This document shows positions 33,640-45,779 of a DNA stretch of 64,000 nt, one piece after another. A model generated the notes under the pieces. The model saw nothing but the letters and a program-made list of their open reading frames with translations, was not told where the DNA came from and searched no databases. The stretch covers positions 282,194 through 346,193 of the forward strand of contig JAAOMT010000529.1 in the NCBI GenBank assembly GCA_016748015.1, written 5' to 3'. The DNA is from Geosiphon pyriformis (Eukaryota; Glomeromycota; Glomeromycetes; Archaeosporales; Geosiphonaceae). How positions within the stretch are numbered: the first letter of the stretch is position 1; every line of letters starts with the position of its first letter. A program made the position numbers and the translations under genes.

Positions 33640-35500
33640 ATATTGAGCTCCATCGAAATTTTCCAAATTTTCTAATTCTAATTCTCTATTTTTGAGTATT
33701 TCCCGAACTTTTTTTTCAAAAATTACTTGTGCTATCTTGTTTTGTAAGTCTTTAAATTGGGCATTGGTTATTTTTTCTATTTGGTTAATAGTAATAGAGT
33801 TCATTTCTGAATTGAGTAAAATTTCTGGTTGATTTTGAAATCTAGTATATAGCTAATAAATGGCTCTTGCTTGTGTAGTCAAATTGTTCTCTCTCACAAA
33901 TTGTTTCAGTTATTGCAGTATTGTTGTGTCAAATAATTGTTTTGTTTTATCTATGTACAAATTCTGAATGTTCAAGTGTCATTCTAAGTAGAAGTAACAA
34001 AAGTTCTTTGGAAATTCACGTATCCACCATTTCCATATTTTTTTGGTCAATTCTTAATATGTGGTGATATTTATTGGTTCTTCTATTGCTAATTTTATTT
34101 TCAGAACCATTTTATTAATAGTGTTTTCTGTTTTTTTTTGAATTTTATATTTAGATATCTTTTTGGTATTTTGGTATTAAATAGTTTATTGGTTGATAGT
34201 AATTTTCATATTCTGTTGTTAAATCAATTGGAATAGTTGTTGTGCTAGTGAGTGGATATCATTAGTGATTTTCATTTTTCTGAAGTCTTCCGTCACATTT
34301 ATCATGTCTTTATATACTCTTTTATTGTTCAATTTTACATGTTTGATTCAATAATTATGATTGGTTTCAGATCTCATGAAATCTCACCTGGTTGGATTAG
34401 TATTCACTATACTTTCAGTTGTGAAATATTACTTATGGATAGTACCACTATATAGTAATATGGTTTCAGTCAATCACTATGTGCTGCTTTGATTAAAATT
34501 TTGTTGTTCAATCTTAATTTATAAGCTCCATTTTTAAGAATTTCTTTTATGTGAAATAGTCTGTCCCATTTAAGGTCAAATTTTTCACTCCATTGTTTTT
34601 TTGCTTTAGTACAATGTAAAAGTACTTTGTCTCCAATCTTGAATTCAACTGGTTAATCTGGTAGTTGGTTATCATGTCTTTTATTTTGTTTTTTTTGTGA
34701 CTTTTGGATGTTATTAGTTGCTCTTTGCCATTTGTTTTCTAGTGTTTCTATTAAGTCATATATTCTTCTTAGCAATGTTTCCTGAAAATTGTCTTTAGTT
34801 ATTGGTTTTGTTAGATAAGTGTTGACTTCTATCTCCACTAGTAATGTTGCTGTTCTACCATATACTAATTCAAATGGTGTTGATTGTGTAATGTCTTGTT
34901 TTATTGTCCAATAAACAAATAATACCAATGGTATAATCAAATTCCATTTGTTCTGGTTTTCTTGGCTGATTTTGGCAATGGCTTCACATAATGTTCTATT
35001 AAACCTTTCAAATAGCTTATTTGTTTGTGGATAGTATGGTAATAATAATGGTCTTTTTATCTTAAATCTTTGACTTAATTCTAACAATGTTTTATTCACA
35101 AAGTGAGTTTTTTGATCTAATAATAGTTTTTTTAAACATTTGTGTCAACAGATTAAATCTTGATGAATGAATTCAGCAACAGATTTTGCATTTGCTTTTT
35201 GAATGGCTTTTGCTTCTGGCCATTTTGTGAGATAATTCATGGCTACTGCAATATATCTGTTGCCTCTGCTGGTGATTGTTAATGGTCCAATTAAGTTAAT
35301 TCTAATGTGATTGAATGGTTGTCTTACTTTAATTGGTCTTAATAGTTCACTGGGTTTTGTTCTTTTTCTTTTCTGATAAGCATTACAATTTTGAACATAT
35401 TAAATGATGTCTGGATACATTGATAGCCAATAGTATTTTTTTTTGGTTCTTTTTATTGTTGCTTCTTTATGAAAATGTTCTGCTGTTAGATCTGAGTGCA
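33640..35500 (-). pseudogene. C-terminal extension and integrase of element E
   Basis: The best-kept piece is 35099-34653: NKTLLELSQRFKIKRPLLLP, LFERFNRTLCEAIAKIS (Glu kept), IPLVLFVYWTIKQDITQSTPFELVYGRTATLL. The second catalytic Asp (LLLDQKTHFVN-type) is at about 35110. The upstream zinc region lies around 35350-35500. GPF/Y-like and C-terminal parts run down to about 33640, next to the PPT (ATTAAAAGGAGAGAATAA in element orientation). Stops separate them. Confidence 0.78.
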
Positions 35501-35759
35501 TGTTGAACAAATATGTGTCTTTTTCTGATTCCATAATTACTTTGGTTAATTAATCTGGATTTCTTTTGTCCTTCTGGTATAGTATATTTTAATGGTTAAT
35601 AAAATATTTTGATTGTTTTTTTATGTTTCTTTGTTCCTTTTGAGATAATTTTTTCTTGAAAAATTTGGTATTTATATAATATTGGAGTTGTTGATATTTT
35701 TGTATATTCATCTTTTGTTATATTTTTGGATTAAAATGTTTTAAATTTGTCTCATTTGT

Positions 35760-36900
35760 GACAATCCATTAGCATTTCTGTTTTTTTTTTTTTTATAATG
35801 TATTGTATAATTAAATAATGAAAGTTTTATTTTCCATCTAACATGGCAATTATCTCTAAATTTTTGCTTTTGAATTGAAGTCAATCCTTTATAATCAGTA
35901 TATACATCAAACTTTTAACTCAAGTATTCTTTTTATTTAATGACAGCCCAATAGATAGCTAAGTATTCTAGTACTGGAGTTCTATAGTTCTTTTTCACTG
36001 GATTTAAGCTTCTACTGGTGTAAGCTACCGGATGTTCTCTTTTTTCTAGTCCCCTCTGTGATAGTACTGCTCTTAATGCTTGACCTGATGTGTCAGTAAT
36101 AATAATGAATAGTTTGCTGTGATCTGGATAAATTAATACTGAAGCTTGTATAAGCTTTTTTCTTAGCATGTCAAAAACTTCTTGCTGGATTTCTGTCTAT
36201 TTATATTTCACATTCTTGGTTTGGAGTTGATGTAATGATTGAGCCAATTTAGAAAAATCTTTAATAAAGTGGTGATAGTACCCTGCAAATCTCAAGAATG
36301 TTTTTAGTTCTGTGAAATTATTTGGTACTGGAAAGTTTTTGACAACTTCAATCTTGTCTGAATTTGTCTTTGCTTACAACATGTTCCAAAAACTTGAGTT
36401 CAGTTTTTCTAAAAAAGCACTTGTTTGCATTCAATTTTAGTCCTGCTCATTTCAGTCTTTTGAATACTTATTGAAGATGGTGAAGATAATCATCAAATAT
36501 TTTTGAGAACATGTTGGTATCATTCAAATATATGACTACTGATTTCTACAATAGTCCAGTATACACAATTTCTATTAGCCATTGGAATGTGGCTGGTGCA
36601 TTCATCAATCTGAATGGCATAACTTCAAACTCAAAATTTTTCTCTCTTGTGGTAAATACTATTTTCTCTTTGTCGGCTGGATTCATGGCTACTTGTCAGT
36701 AACCATTATCTAAATCCAGTGTTGAGAACCATTTATTTCCTCCAAAGTGTCAAATAATTCCTGAATTCGTGAAGTTAGATAATTATTTCCATGAGTAATA
36801 CCATTAAATTTTCTATAATCTACATAAAAGCAGATCTTCTCATTTTTTTTTTGGACTAGTACTACTGGTGATAACTATGGACTCATCAATGGCTGAATTA
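35760..36900 (-). pseudogene. RT and RNase H of element E
   Basis: The RT box is YLND at 36519-36530 (first Asp to Asn). FINLNGITSNSK-side blocks and LKLNANKCFFRKTELKFLEHVVSK are recognisable, followed by a small deletion/frameshift near 36370. The RNase H piece 36169-35933 reads KLFIIITDTSGQALRAVLSQ (first Asp kept), REHPVAYTSRSLNPVKKNY and PVLEYLAIYWAVIK. No full-length enzyme can be made. Confidence 0.82.
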
Positions 36901-37204
36901 GCCTATTGTCTAACATTCAGTTGATTTCTTGATGAATGATCTCATGGCTAACTGGTGGTACTTAATATGCTTTTTGTTTAATTGGAATTGCATCTTTAGT
37001 TTTGATCTGATGTTAGATGATGTTGGTATAACCAAATTCATTTTCACTAACAAAGATGTCACTGAAATTGTTGAATAACATCTTTAATTGCATCTGTTGG
37101 AGTGGGTCTAGATTCTCCATGTTCATCTGTTCCAATTGTTCTAATTAGAGCAGATAACAATTGTTTTGTCTGTAAATGGTTTGTAATGTGATATCCACAT
37201 ATCC

Positions 37205-38010
37205 TCAAAGCTGTGGAAAATTTGGAATGTAGTTTGGTAGTTGATTTTCAACTTCAATGGTTAAGTATCCAATAATGGTTCTTTTTGGTATCTTGATAAC
37301 ATTTCTGGTTGTATTATAGATAGAAATTTTGATAGTTTTGGGGCTTTTGGCTGGTATATAAAAATTAGTGAGTCCAATCTTTTTTGATTCACAGATGGTG
37401 GCTTCTGCTTTAAACAACTGAGCTTGATCCTTTACTTCTCTTTTTATGGCTAACATATACTGATCATATGGTGAAATGAAAATTGGTTGACGAGTAAAGA
37501 TAATTTCTTCCTTGTTAATAACTTCTTTTTCTGCCATATTAACTAGTACATCTATTCTATTCATAGATCCAAATCTTTGTATCCCTTTTGTTGTTATCCT
37601 TAATTCTTTTCTGCTTTTCACTAATACTAACTGAGCTATTTTTACCAAAGATAGAAATATTGCTTGTGTTATCTTTTCATTTGGATCTATAATATATGCT
37701 TTTTCTGAGTCATTTTGTAGTATAACAATGATATTTTCTACATATCTTGCATCAATTATTTCTTTTTTAATGTTGATTCTCTTTTTTGCTAAGCTACTTC
37801 TAGATGCTAATTGAACCATTGTTGTTGCTGGGATTTCAATGCCACTTTTAGATCAATGTATGTGCGTGAATATGGTTCCAATTTGATGGCAACTTTTTCT
37901 AGATATCTCAAATCAAACCTTGCATCAGTATTATGTGTGCATTTGGGCATAATATCTTCATTATTATCATTGAACCATCTGAGTTTTTGCTTTTTGGAGA
38001 GATCAAGAAG
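37205..38010 (-). pseudogene. dUTPase and linker of element E (best-preserved dUTPase)
   Basis: Motif 1 is ARFDLRYL (Asp kept). Motif 2 is ASRSSLAKKRI. Motif 3 is KEIIDARYVENI, with the catalytic Asp kept. Motif 4 is NEKITQAIF. Motif 5 is KGIQRFGSMNR. A single-base deletion between motifs 1 and 2 (about 37830) puts them in two overlapping frames (38262-37807 and 37819-37205). The 204-codon second piece has no stop through motifs 2-5 and the linker (FYIPAKSPKTIKISIYN, TIIGYLTIEVENQ). Compared with the family, only the single-base shift and loop changes in motif 5 damage it. Confidence 0.85.
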
Positions 38011-38014
38011 CATA

Positions 38015-38297
38015 ATGTATGTTTTGGAGTTTGAATCAGAGTTCAAATTATTGTTATTTTTATTGCTATATTGAGCAAAGTTGAAACCAGTGTTTTTATC
38101 ATCATCATTATTGGAGTTTGAATTGGGATTGAAAATCAATTCCAATTCTGATGCACAGCTGTTGATTGGTTCTTTCTCTTCTGAGATCATGTAGATCATA
38201 CATGGTAGTGGATTGTAAATGAGGTTACACTCATTACAGTACTGGAAATCATATGAGATCAAACAATAGTCACATAATCTTGTGTTTATTTCTTTTA
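38015..38297 (-). pseudogene. Third Cys cluster and acidic linker of element E
   Basis: Reads LCDYCLISYDFQYCNECNLIYNP (the second pair reads ISYDF, Cys to Tyr) and then a Ser/Asn/Asp-rich linker into the dUTPase. It is the C-terminal end of the Cys-rich module. The remainder lies in the assembly gap. Confidence 0.65.
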
Positions 38298-38596
38298 NNN
38301 NNNNNNNNNNNNNNNNNNNNNNNNNNNNNNNNNNNNNNNNNNNNNNNNNNNNNNNNNNNNNNNNNNNNNNNNNNNNNNNNNNNNNNNNNNNNNNNNNNNN
38401 NNNNNNNNNNNNNNNNNNNNNNNNNNNNNNNNNNNNNNNNNNNNNNNNNNNNNNNNNNNNNNNNNNNNNNNNNNNNNNNNNNNNNNNNNNNNNNNNNNNN
38501 NNNNNNNNNNNNNNNNNNNNNNNNNNNNNNNNNNNNNNNNNNNNNNNNNNNNNNNNNNNNNNNNNNNNNNNNNNNNNNNNNNNNNNNNNNNNNNNN
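38298..38596. other. Assembly gap (299 N)
   Basis: A run of N inside element E. By comparison with A the missing part should hold the first and second Cys clusters. A has about 600 bp between the flanking matched positions, so the true gap may be larger than 299 or E may carry a deletion. A TA repeat and a poly(T) tract (38642-38664) at its right edge may have caused the break. Confidence 0.98.
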
Positions 38597-39421
38597 GTAT
38601 ATATATATGGGGTATAAGTGGTAGTGGTAGTTGATATTAATTCTTTTTTTTTTTTTTTTTTTTTCTTTTGTATTTTCTTCTTACTCTCACTTTATTAGCT
38701 CTTCCTGGTTGTTGTCAATTCCTCAAACTTGATCAGAATTCTAAGTAGATTTTTCTTTTTTTTTTCCTTTCCCATTGTCATTCCATAAGAATATCAGTGT
38801 TAATTCATTGTGGTCTTTGTCAGCCTAAAAGACTTAATAGGCTTCCCAATGAGGTTTGTTTACTTTTTTCTCAAGTTTAACTAATAGTACAGACACATTA
38901 GTAGTCTTAAAATGACCACACATTGCTGGTGCTCATGTGTATTGGCCATTTTGGCTGATTTGCAACTCTTGGATAGTCCAGTCAAGTATTGCATTGGTTT
39001 TGGACAGCCAATTATTCTCAACTAGAGCTTGATATTAGATGGCCTCTATGACTAATACTTTAATTGGCATGATGATGCCATTGATCTCTATAGGAAGGTT
39101 ATCAATCTCACTGATTGAAGTTTTAGTCACTCCATCAGTAGTAATTATGTGTGCACTGGTAGCATAATTAACTTGGCAATCTAATTGGTCCATGAGTTGT
39201 CATGTAATAATACTGCCAGTTAATTCACTGTTTAAGATCAGTTTAATGGCATGGTTATCAACTTTTGCATTAGTATACATGGGGGTAATCAGTTTAGTGT
39301 TAAGAGCTTCACTGAATAATGAGACTGGTGTGGTTTCTTCAAGTTTGAAAAGAAAAATAGCTGCTAAAAATTCATTGTTGGAAATAGTTGCTGGTGGGAT
39401 ATTGCTAGTAAGTGGTTGCTT
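38597..39421 (-). pseudogene. Protease and linker of element E
   Basis: Reads NNEFLAAIFLFKLEETT, then IKLILNSELTGSIIT: the DSG active site is NSE, both changes G to A. QLMDQLDCQVNYA, SEIDNLPIEINGIIMPIK and AI-stop-YQALVENNWLSK follow. The Lys/Glu linker and Ser/Thr/Tyr-rich stretch run to the gap. A poly(T) run interrupts the frame. Confidence 0.78.
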
Positions 39422-40151
39422 CTAGTTAAGTTTCAGATTGTTGAATGGGGCATCTTCTGGGATAACCAGAAGACTTAAATAGTTTTGGGAATTCAGGTTT
39501 TGGACATGGCTGGTATCTGATTTTGCTGACGAGATTCTAATTGTTGGGCTAATAAACTGGGGATCAGTTGGTAGACTATTATCACCAATCTCTAGTGTGT
39601 TTTGTTTTAAGGTAAGTTTTGTGGCAGTGTTTGAATTTGTTGGAGTTAATAGATTACTGGTGGCTGCAATTGATATATTACTTGTGACTGTGGCTGATAA
39701 ATTGGAGTTTGATATACTGGTGGTTGATAGATTGGCTGCTGTGTCATTGGCAAGTAAGTGGATTGATATTGATTTTGGTTTAAGTAAGAATTCAGGATTT
39801 GAAACCAGTAATTGAAGTTTCTGTATTGATTTCCCAATCATTGATTATTATTATTAGATCAGCAGTTAATTCTTAGATGGTCTTGTCTTCTACAGTTGTG
39901 GCAAACACATATCTCTGGCAGCCATAACTGATTGGATGATGATGGTCATGATTGATGTTAGAAACAATTCACATTTTCTTGGCTACTGCATCACTGTGGA
40001 GATTGATAAACTGCCTAATTATTGCTAGCTAAGTATTTTTCTAGTTTCTGATTAATTGAATCACTAAGGTGTTTCAATTTAGAATCCAAGTCAGATAATC
40101 CATTTATTACTAAGTTTATGACTTGAGCATAATTAGCTTTTAATTTGGTGG
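39422..40151 (-). pseudogene. gag C-terminal part of element E
   Basis: Contains the capsid end (ANYAQVINLVINGLSDLDSKLKHL, to about 40030), an intact zinc knuckle CHNCRRQDHLRINC at 39862-39903, and a Pro/Tyr/Gln-rich tail in frame 39837-39646 (QQPIYQPPVYQTPIYQPQ). A frame change then gives the open piece ending QNYLSLLVIPEDAPF. It is cut at 40151/51187 by element F. Confidence 0.8.
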
Positions 40152-40203
40152 TGTTACCCGAGTAGAAAAACCAAACCAAAGTTATAAAGAAACATGACCA
40201 GAA

Positions 40204-40366
40204 CATGACATAACACAAAATAGTGTGCAATAACATTGAATAATGCATTATAACTTAGAATAATACAGGATAACATATTACAATATGGGATAACACAGAA
40301 TAACACTAAATAATATGTTATAACATAGGATAGCTAGCAATAACGAGCAATAGCTAGCAATAGTAA
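40204..40366 (+). repeat. Degenerate ATAACA/AATAA repeats in the U3 of F
   Basis: Short imperfect repeats built from (G)GATAACA, GAATAAY and AGCTAGCAATA units, upstream of the F TATA box and present again in the 3' LTR (50255-50415). Their position matches the palindromic U3 repeats of the other LTR types. Confidence 0.6.
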
Positions 40367-40402
40367 AACAATTGAAAGCAATCCTGTAAAACCAAAAGAA
40401 TG

Positions 40403-40410
40403 TATAAAAG
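40403..40410 (+). promoter_or_regulatory. LTR TATA box of element F
   Basis: TATAAAAG, also conserved in the 3' LTR (about 50457). Likely core promoter. Confidence 0.6.
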
Positions 40411-40690
40411 CAAGTAGTTGTAGAAGTTAAAAAGACAGTTAGTTAGCAATCAATTCTATTTTGTATTATACTTATCATATATTCATAGTTTAAAATACAA
40501 TAAAATATCAAAAACCAAAAAAAAATCCAATTTACCACTTCATGTTCACCAATATTATGAATTTCAGTTAAAAATTGAAATTAGTATTTCCTACCTTTGT
40601 TCTGGGACAGATATCATTAGCATAAATACTTCAAATCTTAATGATTTAGACCAATTGTTCTTGATTATGGCAATTGACGGAAATTAATTC

Positions 40691-40704
40691 TTTTTTCTTT
40701 CTTT

Positions 40705-40755
<51 letters not shown>

Positions 40756-40790
40756 CTGTATTTTTTTTTTTTTCTTTTTTTGTTTGAAGT
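40691..40790 (+). repeat. Poly(T) tract in F 5' LTR
   Basis: About 100 bp almost purely T, including one run of 49 T at 40707-40755. The 3' LTR has a shorter T9-C repeated tract. Length here may be uncertain because of sequencing. Confidence 0.85.
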
Positions 40791-41168
40791 GGCAATATAA
40801 AAAAATCGACTGTCTTGGAATAGACTTTGTGATAGCCTAGTAAAAGAAGGAAGCTCCCTCTAAGTTTTGGATATTAATATTATCTTGGTAACTTATCAGA
40901 ATGGCGAAAAGACAATACCAGACTCTAACAACTGCACTCATTAGTGCAGAAAAGAAAGCTCACATTTGTGGAAAATGTTGCAATCAACAAAAGACAAATT
41001 CTGTGCCTTATAACCAAAGAACTCAACAGGTAAAATTCACATTCAAGAATAGACCTTCAGAGACTGATAACACTAACATGGTAGAAAAAGCAGTCAATCT
41101 TAAAAAATAACTCTAAAATAAAGTACCAAACATTACCACCATACTCTACCCAGTTTACCCATAACATT

Positions 41169-41186
41169 TGGTGCTCCCTGTAAGAT
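41169..41186 (+). other. Primer-binding site of element F
   Basis: TGGTGCTCCCTGTAAGAT, two T after the LTR end, the same core as the other elements, so both families probably use the same tRNA primer. Confidence 0.65.
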
Positions 41187-41269
41187 TATAAATCCACAGA
41201 AACAGAGCACTCCAGAGATACACAAAAGTAGCAACTATTGAAACAATAGGAAAGGACCACTCCTTATAT

Positions 41270-43250
41270 GGAAGAGCACTATTTTAATACTTTCGAAAAA
41301 ATCTAAGAATACCAGCAGAAACCACCATTACAGAAAGTAATTTTTGCAACTATATCAACACAAAAATCAACTGTTTGTTAGGCCATACAACTAATACAGG
41401 AAGACTTGGAAAACAAATCCATTAAAGCTTACTAAGGTACTCAATAATTATTACTACTCAAGCAATTGCTGAAACTTTACGCATAATCAATACAGACATT
41501 AAACACTATGTAACTCAATGATTCCCTCAAGTACAACAACCAATAGAATCCGATCCAGAAAAATACAAGTATAGATTCAATAATCCCACAATTGTCCAAG
41601 ACAAGTCCATGGTCAACAAGAAACCAAGGTGTCTCTCCCCAACAACTTTTTTATACCATCAGACACCCCAAAGTAGAATTGTATTCAACCTACCCCCAGA
41701 AACCCAGTCAGAAACACCATGAAATCCTAGAAATCCACATTCTTGGGATCAACACAGTTGGACCAAATCACTAGGAGAATACAGATTGCTGTTTGAAAAT
41801 CTTACTTCAACAGCCAGTCAAACAGAAAGAAACATTTCAACTTGGGAGCAACCACCAGCACAAAACCCAACAGAATCAGCATCTCCTCTGATGGAAAGAA
41901 CAGCTATCTTACAACCTATTAGTACAAGCAACAAAGGGAAACAACCAGCATTAGCACCTAGAGAACACTCAAATACATGAACACCAATTCTTTTAAACAT
42001 AACCAGTAACACCCCACCCATCAACTAGATCATGGCTTACCAAGATATTGCTAAGTTAGAAAAATTCTCAGAGGAAGAAAACAATGCATATTTGTGGATT
42101 GTGGAAGCCAAAAAAACAATTACTACCAACAACTGGAATGATGACAGAGCTATTCAAGTGCTGCCATTCTTTCTAACTGGAACCACAAACTTGTGGTATT
42201 AAAGTCTTACAGAAAAACCAACTGACTTTAATACTTTTAAGCTTATCTTTCTATGATACTTTTGTGACCCCAATACTTTAATTTAATTGCAAAACCAATT
42301 CAGCATAATTAAACAAAAAGATTACGAAGCAGTAACTACTTATCTCAGACAATTCAATCAAATTCATCATCAAATATTAGCTATTAAAAGGGACTACTAC
42401 ACTATGGTGCAAGTTTTTAATTAATTTATTAAAAGATTGTGGAATAGTATTCTAAGATCTGTAAAACCCCATTATCTGACCAATTTACAAGACACTATTG
42501 CCTTTACTTGCGATTTTGAGTTTGCAGAACAAGAAACAAAACATACCCAAGCCATTAATTTAGCCATTAATAGAACCTTTAACATCGATGCAAAGATAAC
42601 CCAATTAAGTGAGAAATTAACTCAAAAAATTGAGAAATTCTTAGCCAAAACTACAGAAACTTATCAATCACCACAATGGAGAGAAAATAACAACAACAGC
42701 AAATATTTACAGCAACAGAACTATCAGCAACAGCAACAACCTTGGAGATCTAATTCCCATAACTGTTACTACTGTTAGAGATCTGGACACATTGCTTGGG
42801 ACTGCAGAAAAAAAATAATAGACCAAAATTCAGAAAACCAATATCAGCAACCAAGATATTAGCAAAACCTGGTATCCCAATATTCCATACCTCAAAATCA
42901 ACTGCCTCAGTATGCACAACAAGTTCCATACACTCAACCACCACTCCTGAATTATTATCAATCATCATTAATAACCCAAGCAATTCCTCACTATTAAACT
43001 CCTCTTTACAACCAGTTCAGACCTTGAATTATCAACTATAATCAGGAATGGAGGAATTTCAACAACAATTAGGTGCAAACCAACAGTAGACCATCTCAAC
43101 CAATCCCTTGTGGTCCTGCTTAATCTCGACCAGCATCCACTGAATATCTGAATCAAGCTTCTTATCTCAGTTTCATGGAAGACCAGGGTTTTAATAAATC
43201 TACATCTGTAGAAAAGAGAGATGTAAAACAAATTTCCTAACCTTCCAAGC
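41270..43250 (+). pseudogene. gag region of element F
   Basis: Frame 2 throughout. An N-terminal part (RIPAETTITESNFCNYINTK, about 41305) is weakly like the N-terminus of A. A linker with PPAQNPTESASPL follows, then a capsid-like core from MAYQDIAKLEKFSEEENNAY (about 42032) with TNNWNDDRAIQVLPFFLTG and an open piece 42437-42778. The zinc knuckle at 42764-42805 is CYYC-stop-RSGHIAWDC: all ligands are present but a TAG lies inside it. A Gln/Tyr/Pro-rich tail (42830-43130) follows. The frame runs on into protease. Confidence 0.78.
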
Positions 43251-43289
43251 AAACAAAAAGCAATATCCTACCAGCCACTATTACTGAAA

Positions 43290-43760
43290 ACACCACCCTA
43301 GCTGCCATATTTTCTTTTGATATTGATAATTTGAACACCCATAGCCTTTTTAGTGGAGCAGCCATCAATTAGGATAAACCAATAATGACTCTATACACTG
43401 ATGCCAGAGTTGGAAGAATAGACATTAAATTAATCTTGGATAGCAGATCAGCTGGTAGCATAATCACAAAGCAGTTCATAGACTAACTAGATTGCCAAGT
43501 AGACCATGCTGCTACCACCTGGATCATTACAGTAGATGGAAACACAAAAACTCCAATAGGAGAAATTAACAACTTCCCTTTCAAGATTAATAGAATCCAA
43601 ATCCCTATCAAAGTACTTGTTATAAAAGCTACTCAATATCAAGCTCTGGTAGGAAATGATTGGCTGTCAAAAGCCAATACCACACTTGACTAGAACACCC
43701 AAGAACTTCAACTCATGTTCAACAGACAGTATGCCTAAGTCTTAGCTACATGCAAACACT
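43290..43760 (+). pseudogene. Protease domain of element F
   Basis: Reads TLYTDARVGRIDIKLILDSR then SAGSIITKQF; the active site is DSR at 43439-43447 (Gly to Arg, G to A). TPIGEINNFPFKIN and ATQYQALVGNDWLSKAN match the family. It is in the same frame as gag. Stops: at least four. Confidence 0.82.
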
Positions 43761-43879
43761 TTAAAACCCAACATACTAAGAAATCCCTTATTGAATTCGA
43801 AGACACACCACTACTACCAACCATCAAGATCTATCAGGTTTCATGGGCAGATGATTATTAAACTGAACTATCCCTACCA

Positions 43880-45600
43880 CCAACTTGGAAAAAAAAAAAA
43901 AAGCAGAGCTAAAGAAGAACCCCAATTGTCATCACTAGGATACATAACCTTAAACCAAAAAAATCTATTTTACCAACTTCCAAGACTAATATGTGTTGAT
44001 TGTGAAAAAAAGCTATCCACTATGGGCACATATATTAGAGACAACAAAAAATGGCCTATTGCCACCAAATACTACTACAGACTTTGTTTACTGGAAAGAT
44101 TTGAATGACCAAAACAACAAAACAAGTGGGACAATATGCCATACTTCGCATATAGCAAGATTCTGCCCAAAGAAAGACTTTGGAATGATGTGTTTGGCAA
44201 AGAAGAAACATGTAATAAGACTTGTCAATACACTATATTAATTAATAATTGGGTATGAAAGGGAACCCTCATCGAGGATGCTTGGAAATAAGCACTCAAT
44301 AGACTGAATAGTTATTCACATGATAACCATGAAATTTGGAGAATGGCAAGTATCAAAGCCAAAAATGCTATGCCTAAAGAAATACAAAAAATCAAGGACA
44401 ACCCTTGGATGCCCAAATACAATGGATCCGACTACCCTGTAGATGATTTCTTTATTGTGTTAACAGTAGAATTTTAGCCATTAATTAGCATGAAATTACT
44501 CTTAAAATTCCTATTATTAATTAGTATACATTATTATTATTTTAATTATTACTTATTATTTAATCAAATTATCAAATATTATTACTCAATCAATAATTCG
44601 ATTTGTACTCTAGAAATTAAGATGATCAAATTACACAATACTCTAAACTATTTAACATAATCAAAATTCGCCAAAATTAATGAAAATTGGCCGAAATAAT
44701 CAAATAATTCAGTGAAATAACTTGTAATTCACCAAAATGTATCTTTAGTTCACTCAAATTATAGCAAAGAGAAAAGTGCAAGTTCAAAAACTAGTACTAC
44801 AACAAGTTGTATAAAAGAAAAGCTTCTCTCTTCAAGAAAATATATCTTCTCATAGTATCTTACCATAGTAACTTACTTCAAATATCTTAATTAGAACAAA
44901 TCATCTTTTACAAAATCAAATAAAAATTAAAATATTCGAAAACCAAATCCTTAAAATTATTACACTTAAAATTTCCTTAACACAACTAACATTTTGAAAT
45001 TGATTAGCTACCAATTTCAGTAATCTGTTAGTGACTCCAGGCTTAGATAGAAAACGTTTCCCTTGACAAAATTCTATTTTTTTACATTTTTTTTATTTTT
45101 CTTTTATTTTTTTTATCATAATCATTAGGGTAGCCTATAGACGAGATTTCTGTAGAAGATTTGACTTTTATAGCAAAGTAACTACACATTTTAGTGAGCT
45201 TTCAGACAAGCAATTTCTGAAAAAAAGTTGATGTTTACTACAATGTAACTACATAAAGTAATTGGCAAGAAATTGGCCATTCTACTTATAAGCCCAGTAG
45301 TTCAAATTATAAGAAATAATTTGAAGATAAATTCAGCTACTGGAGGTCCAACTACTTCCTGGAAACGTGAAATCACAGCAAATCAACATTAACAACATTC
45401 AAAAAAAGAGACCAAAAACCTCCAGTAACAACAGATGACCCTGATGCATTTTAGAGCCAATATTAGGAATTGGCTCTGACTCGAAAAGAGTAAAAACAGT
45501 GGTTAGTTGATCTAAATACCAAACTATGCAATTACTGCTTAATTTCTTGCCACTTCTAATACTGCAATGAGTGTGATCTTATGTTCAACCTGCCTCTCAG
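43880..45600 (+). pseudogene. Cys-rich module of element F, split by an insertion
   Basis: After an A14 run (about 43889-43902) the frame moves by one. The first cluster reads ICVDCEKKLSTMGTYIRDNK and YYYRLCLLERFE (43980-44108), the second ETCNKTCQYTILINNWV (44205-44255). A solo-LTR-like insertion interrupts at about 44457, and the module resumes near 45395 (TFKKRDQKPPVTTDDPD). The third cluster LCNYCLISCHF-stop-YCNECDLMFN is at 45520-45590. Its presence in both families suggests a functional role in the live element. Confidence 0.65.
44457..45395 (+). repeat. Solo-LTR-like insertion of another family inside F
   Basis: About 940 bp without coding capacity. It starts TGTTAACAG, ends CATTAACA, has a TATAAAAG box at 44810-44817 and a T-rich tract near 45080-45115, a layout like an LTR. 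Orientation is taken from the TATA box. On both sides element F codons continue. The boundaries are uncertain by a few bases and I found no clear target duplication. Confidence 0.55.
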
Positions 45601-45779
45601 AATTCTATACCCAATTACCGAATTACCTGAGTCTAAGGAAGAAGAGGAATTACTCACCAAAGACATATTATTTCAAGAGCCGAATCAGACTACAGAAATA
45701 AAACAATACCTCATGTACTCTGATCTCTCCAAAAAATTAGAGTTAAATAGTACAGTAATAACAATGAAAGAATATGCCC

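Larger units (their letters stand above)
40152..41166 (+). repeat. 5' LTR of element F (1015 bp, type III)
   Basis: TGTTACCCGAGTAG at the start and CCCATAACA at the end. U3 has degenerate repeats (40204-40366), then TATAAAAG (40403-40410) and a long poly(T) tract. It is colinear with 50205-51186; the poly(T) is longer here, which explains most of the length difference. Confidence 0.9.

Noticed and set aside
38253-38624. Plus-strand ORFs spanning the N run
   Set aside because: They exist only because N codons contain no stops; the flanks code on the minus strand.
42750-43252. Minus-strand ORFs opposite element F gag
   Set aside because: Antisense shadows; plus strand holds the knuckle and the Gln/Tyr-rich gag tail.
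44457-45395. Exact target duplication for the insertion in F
   Set aside because: Several end choices were tried (TG at 44456 or 44458; ends at 45388, 45394 or 45397) and none gave a clean 4- or 5-bp repeat, so boundaries are left approximate.
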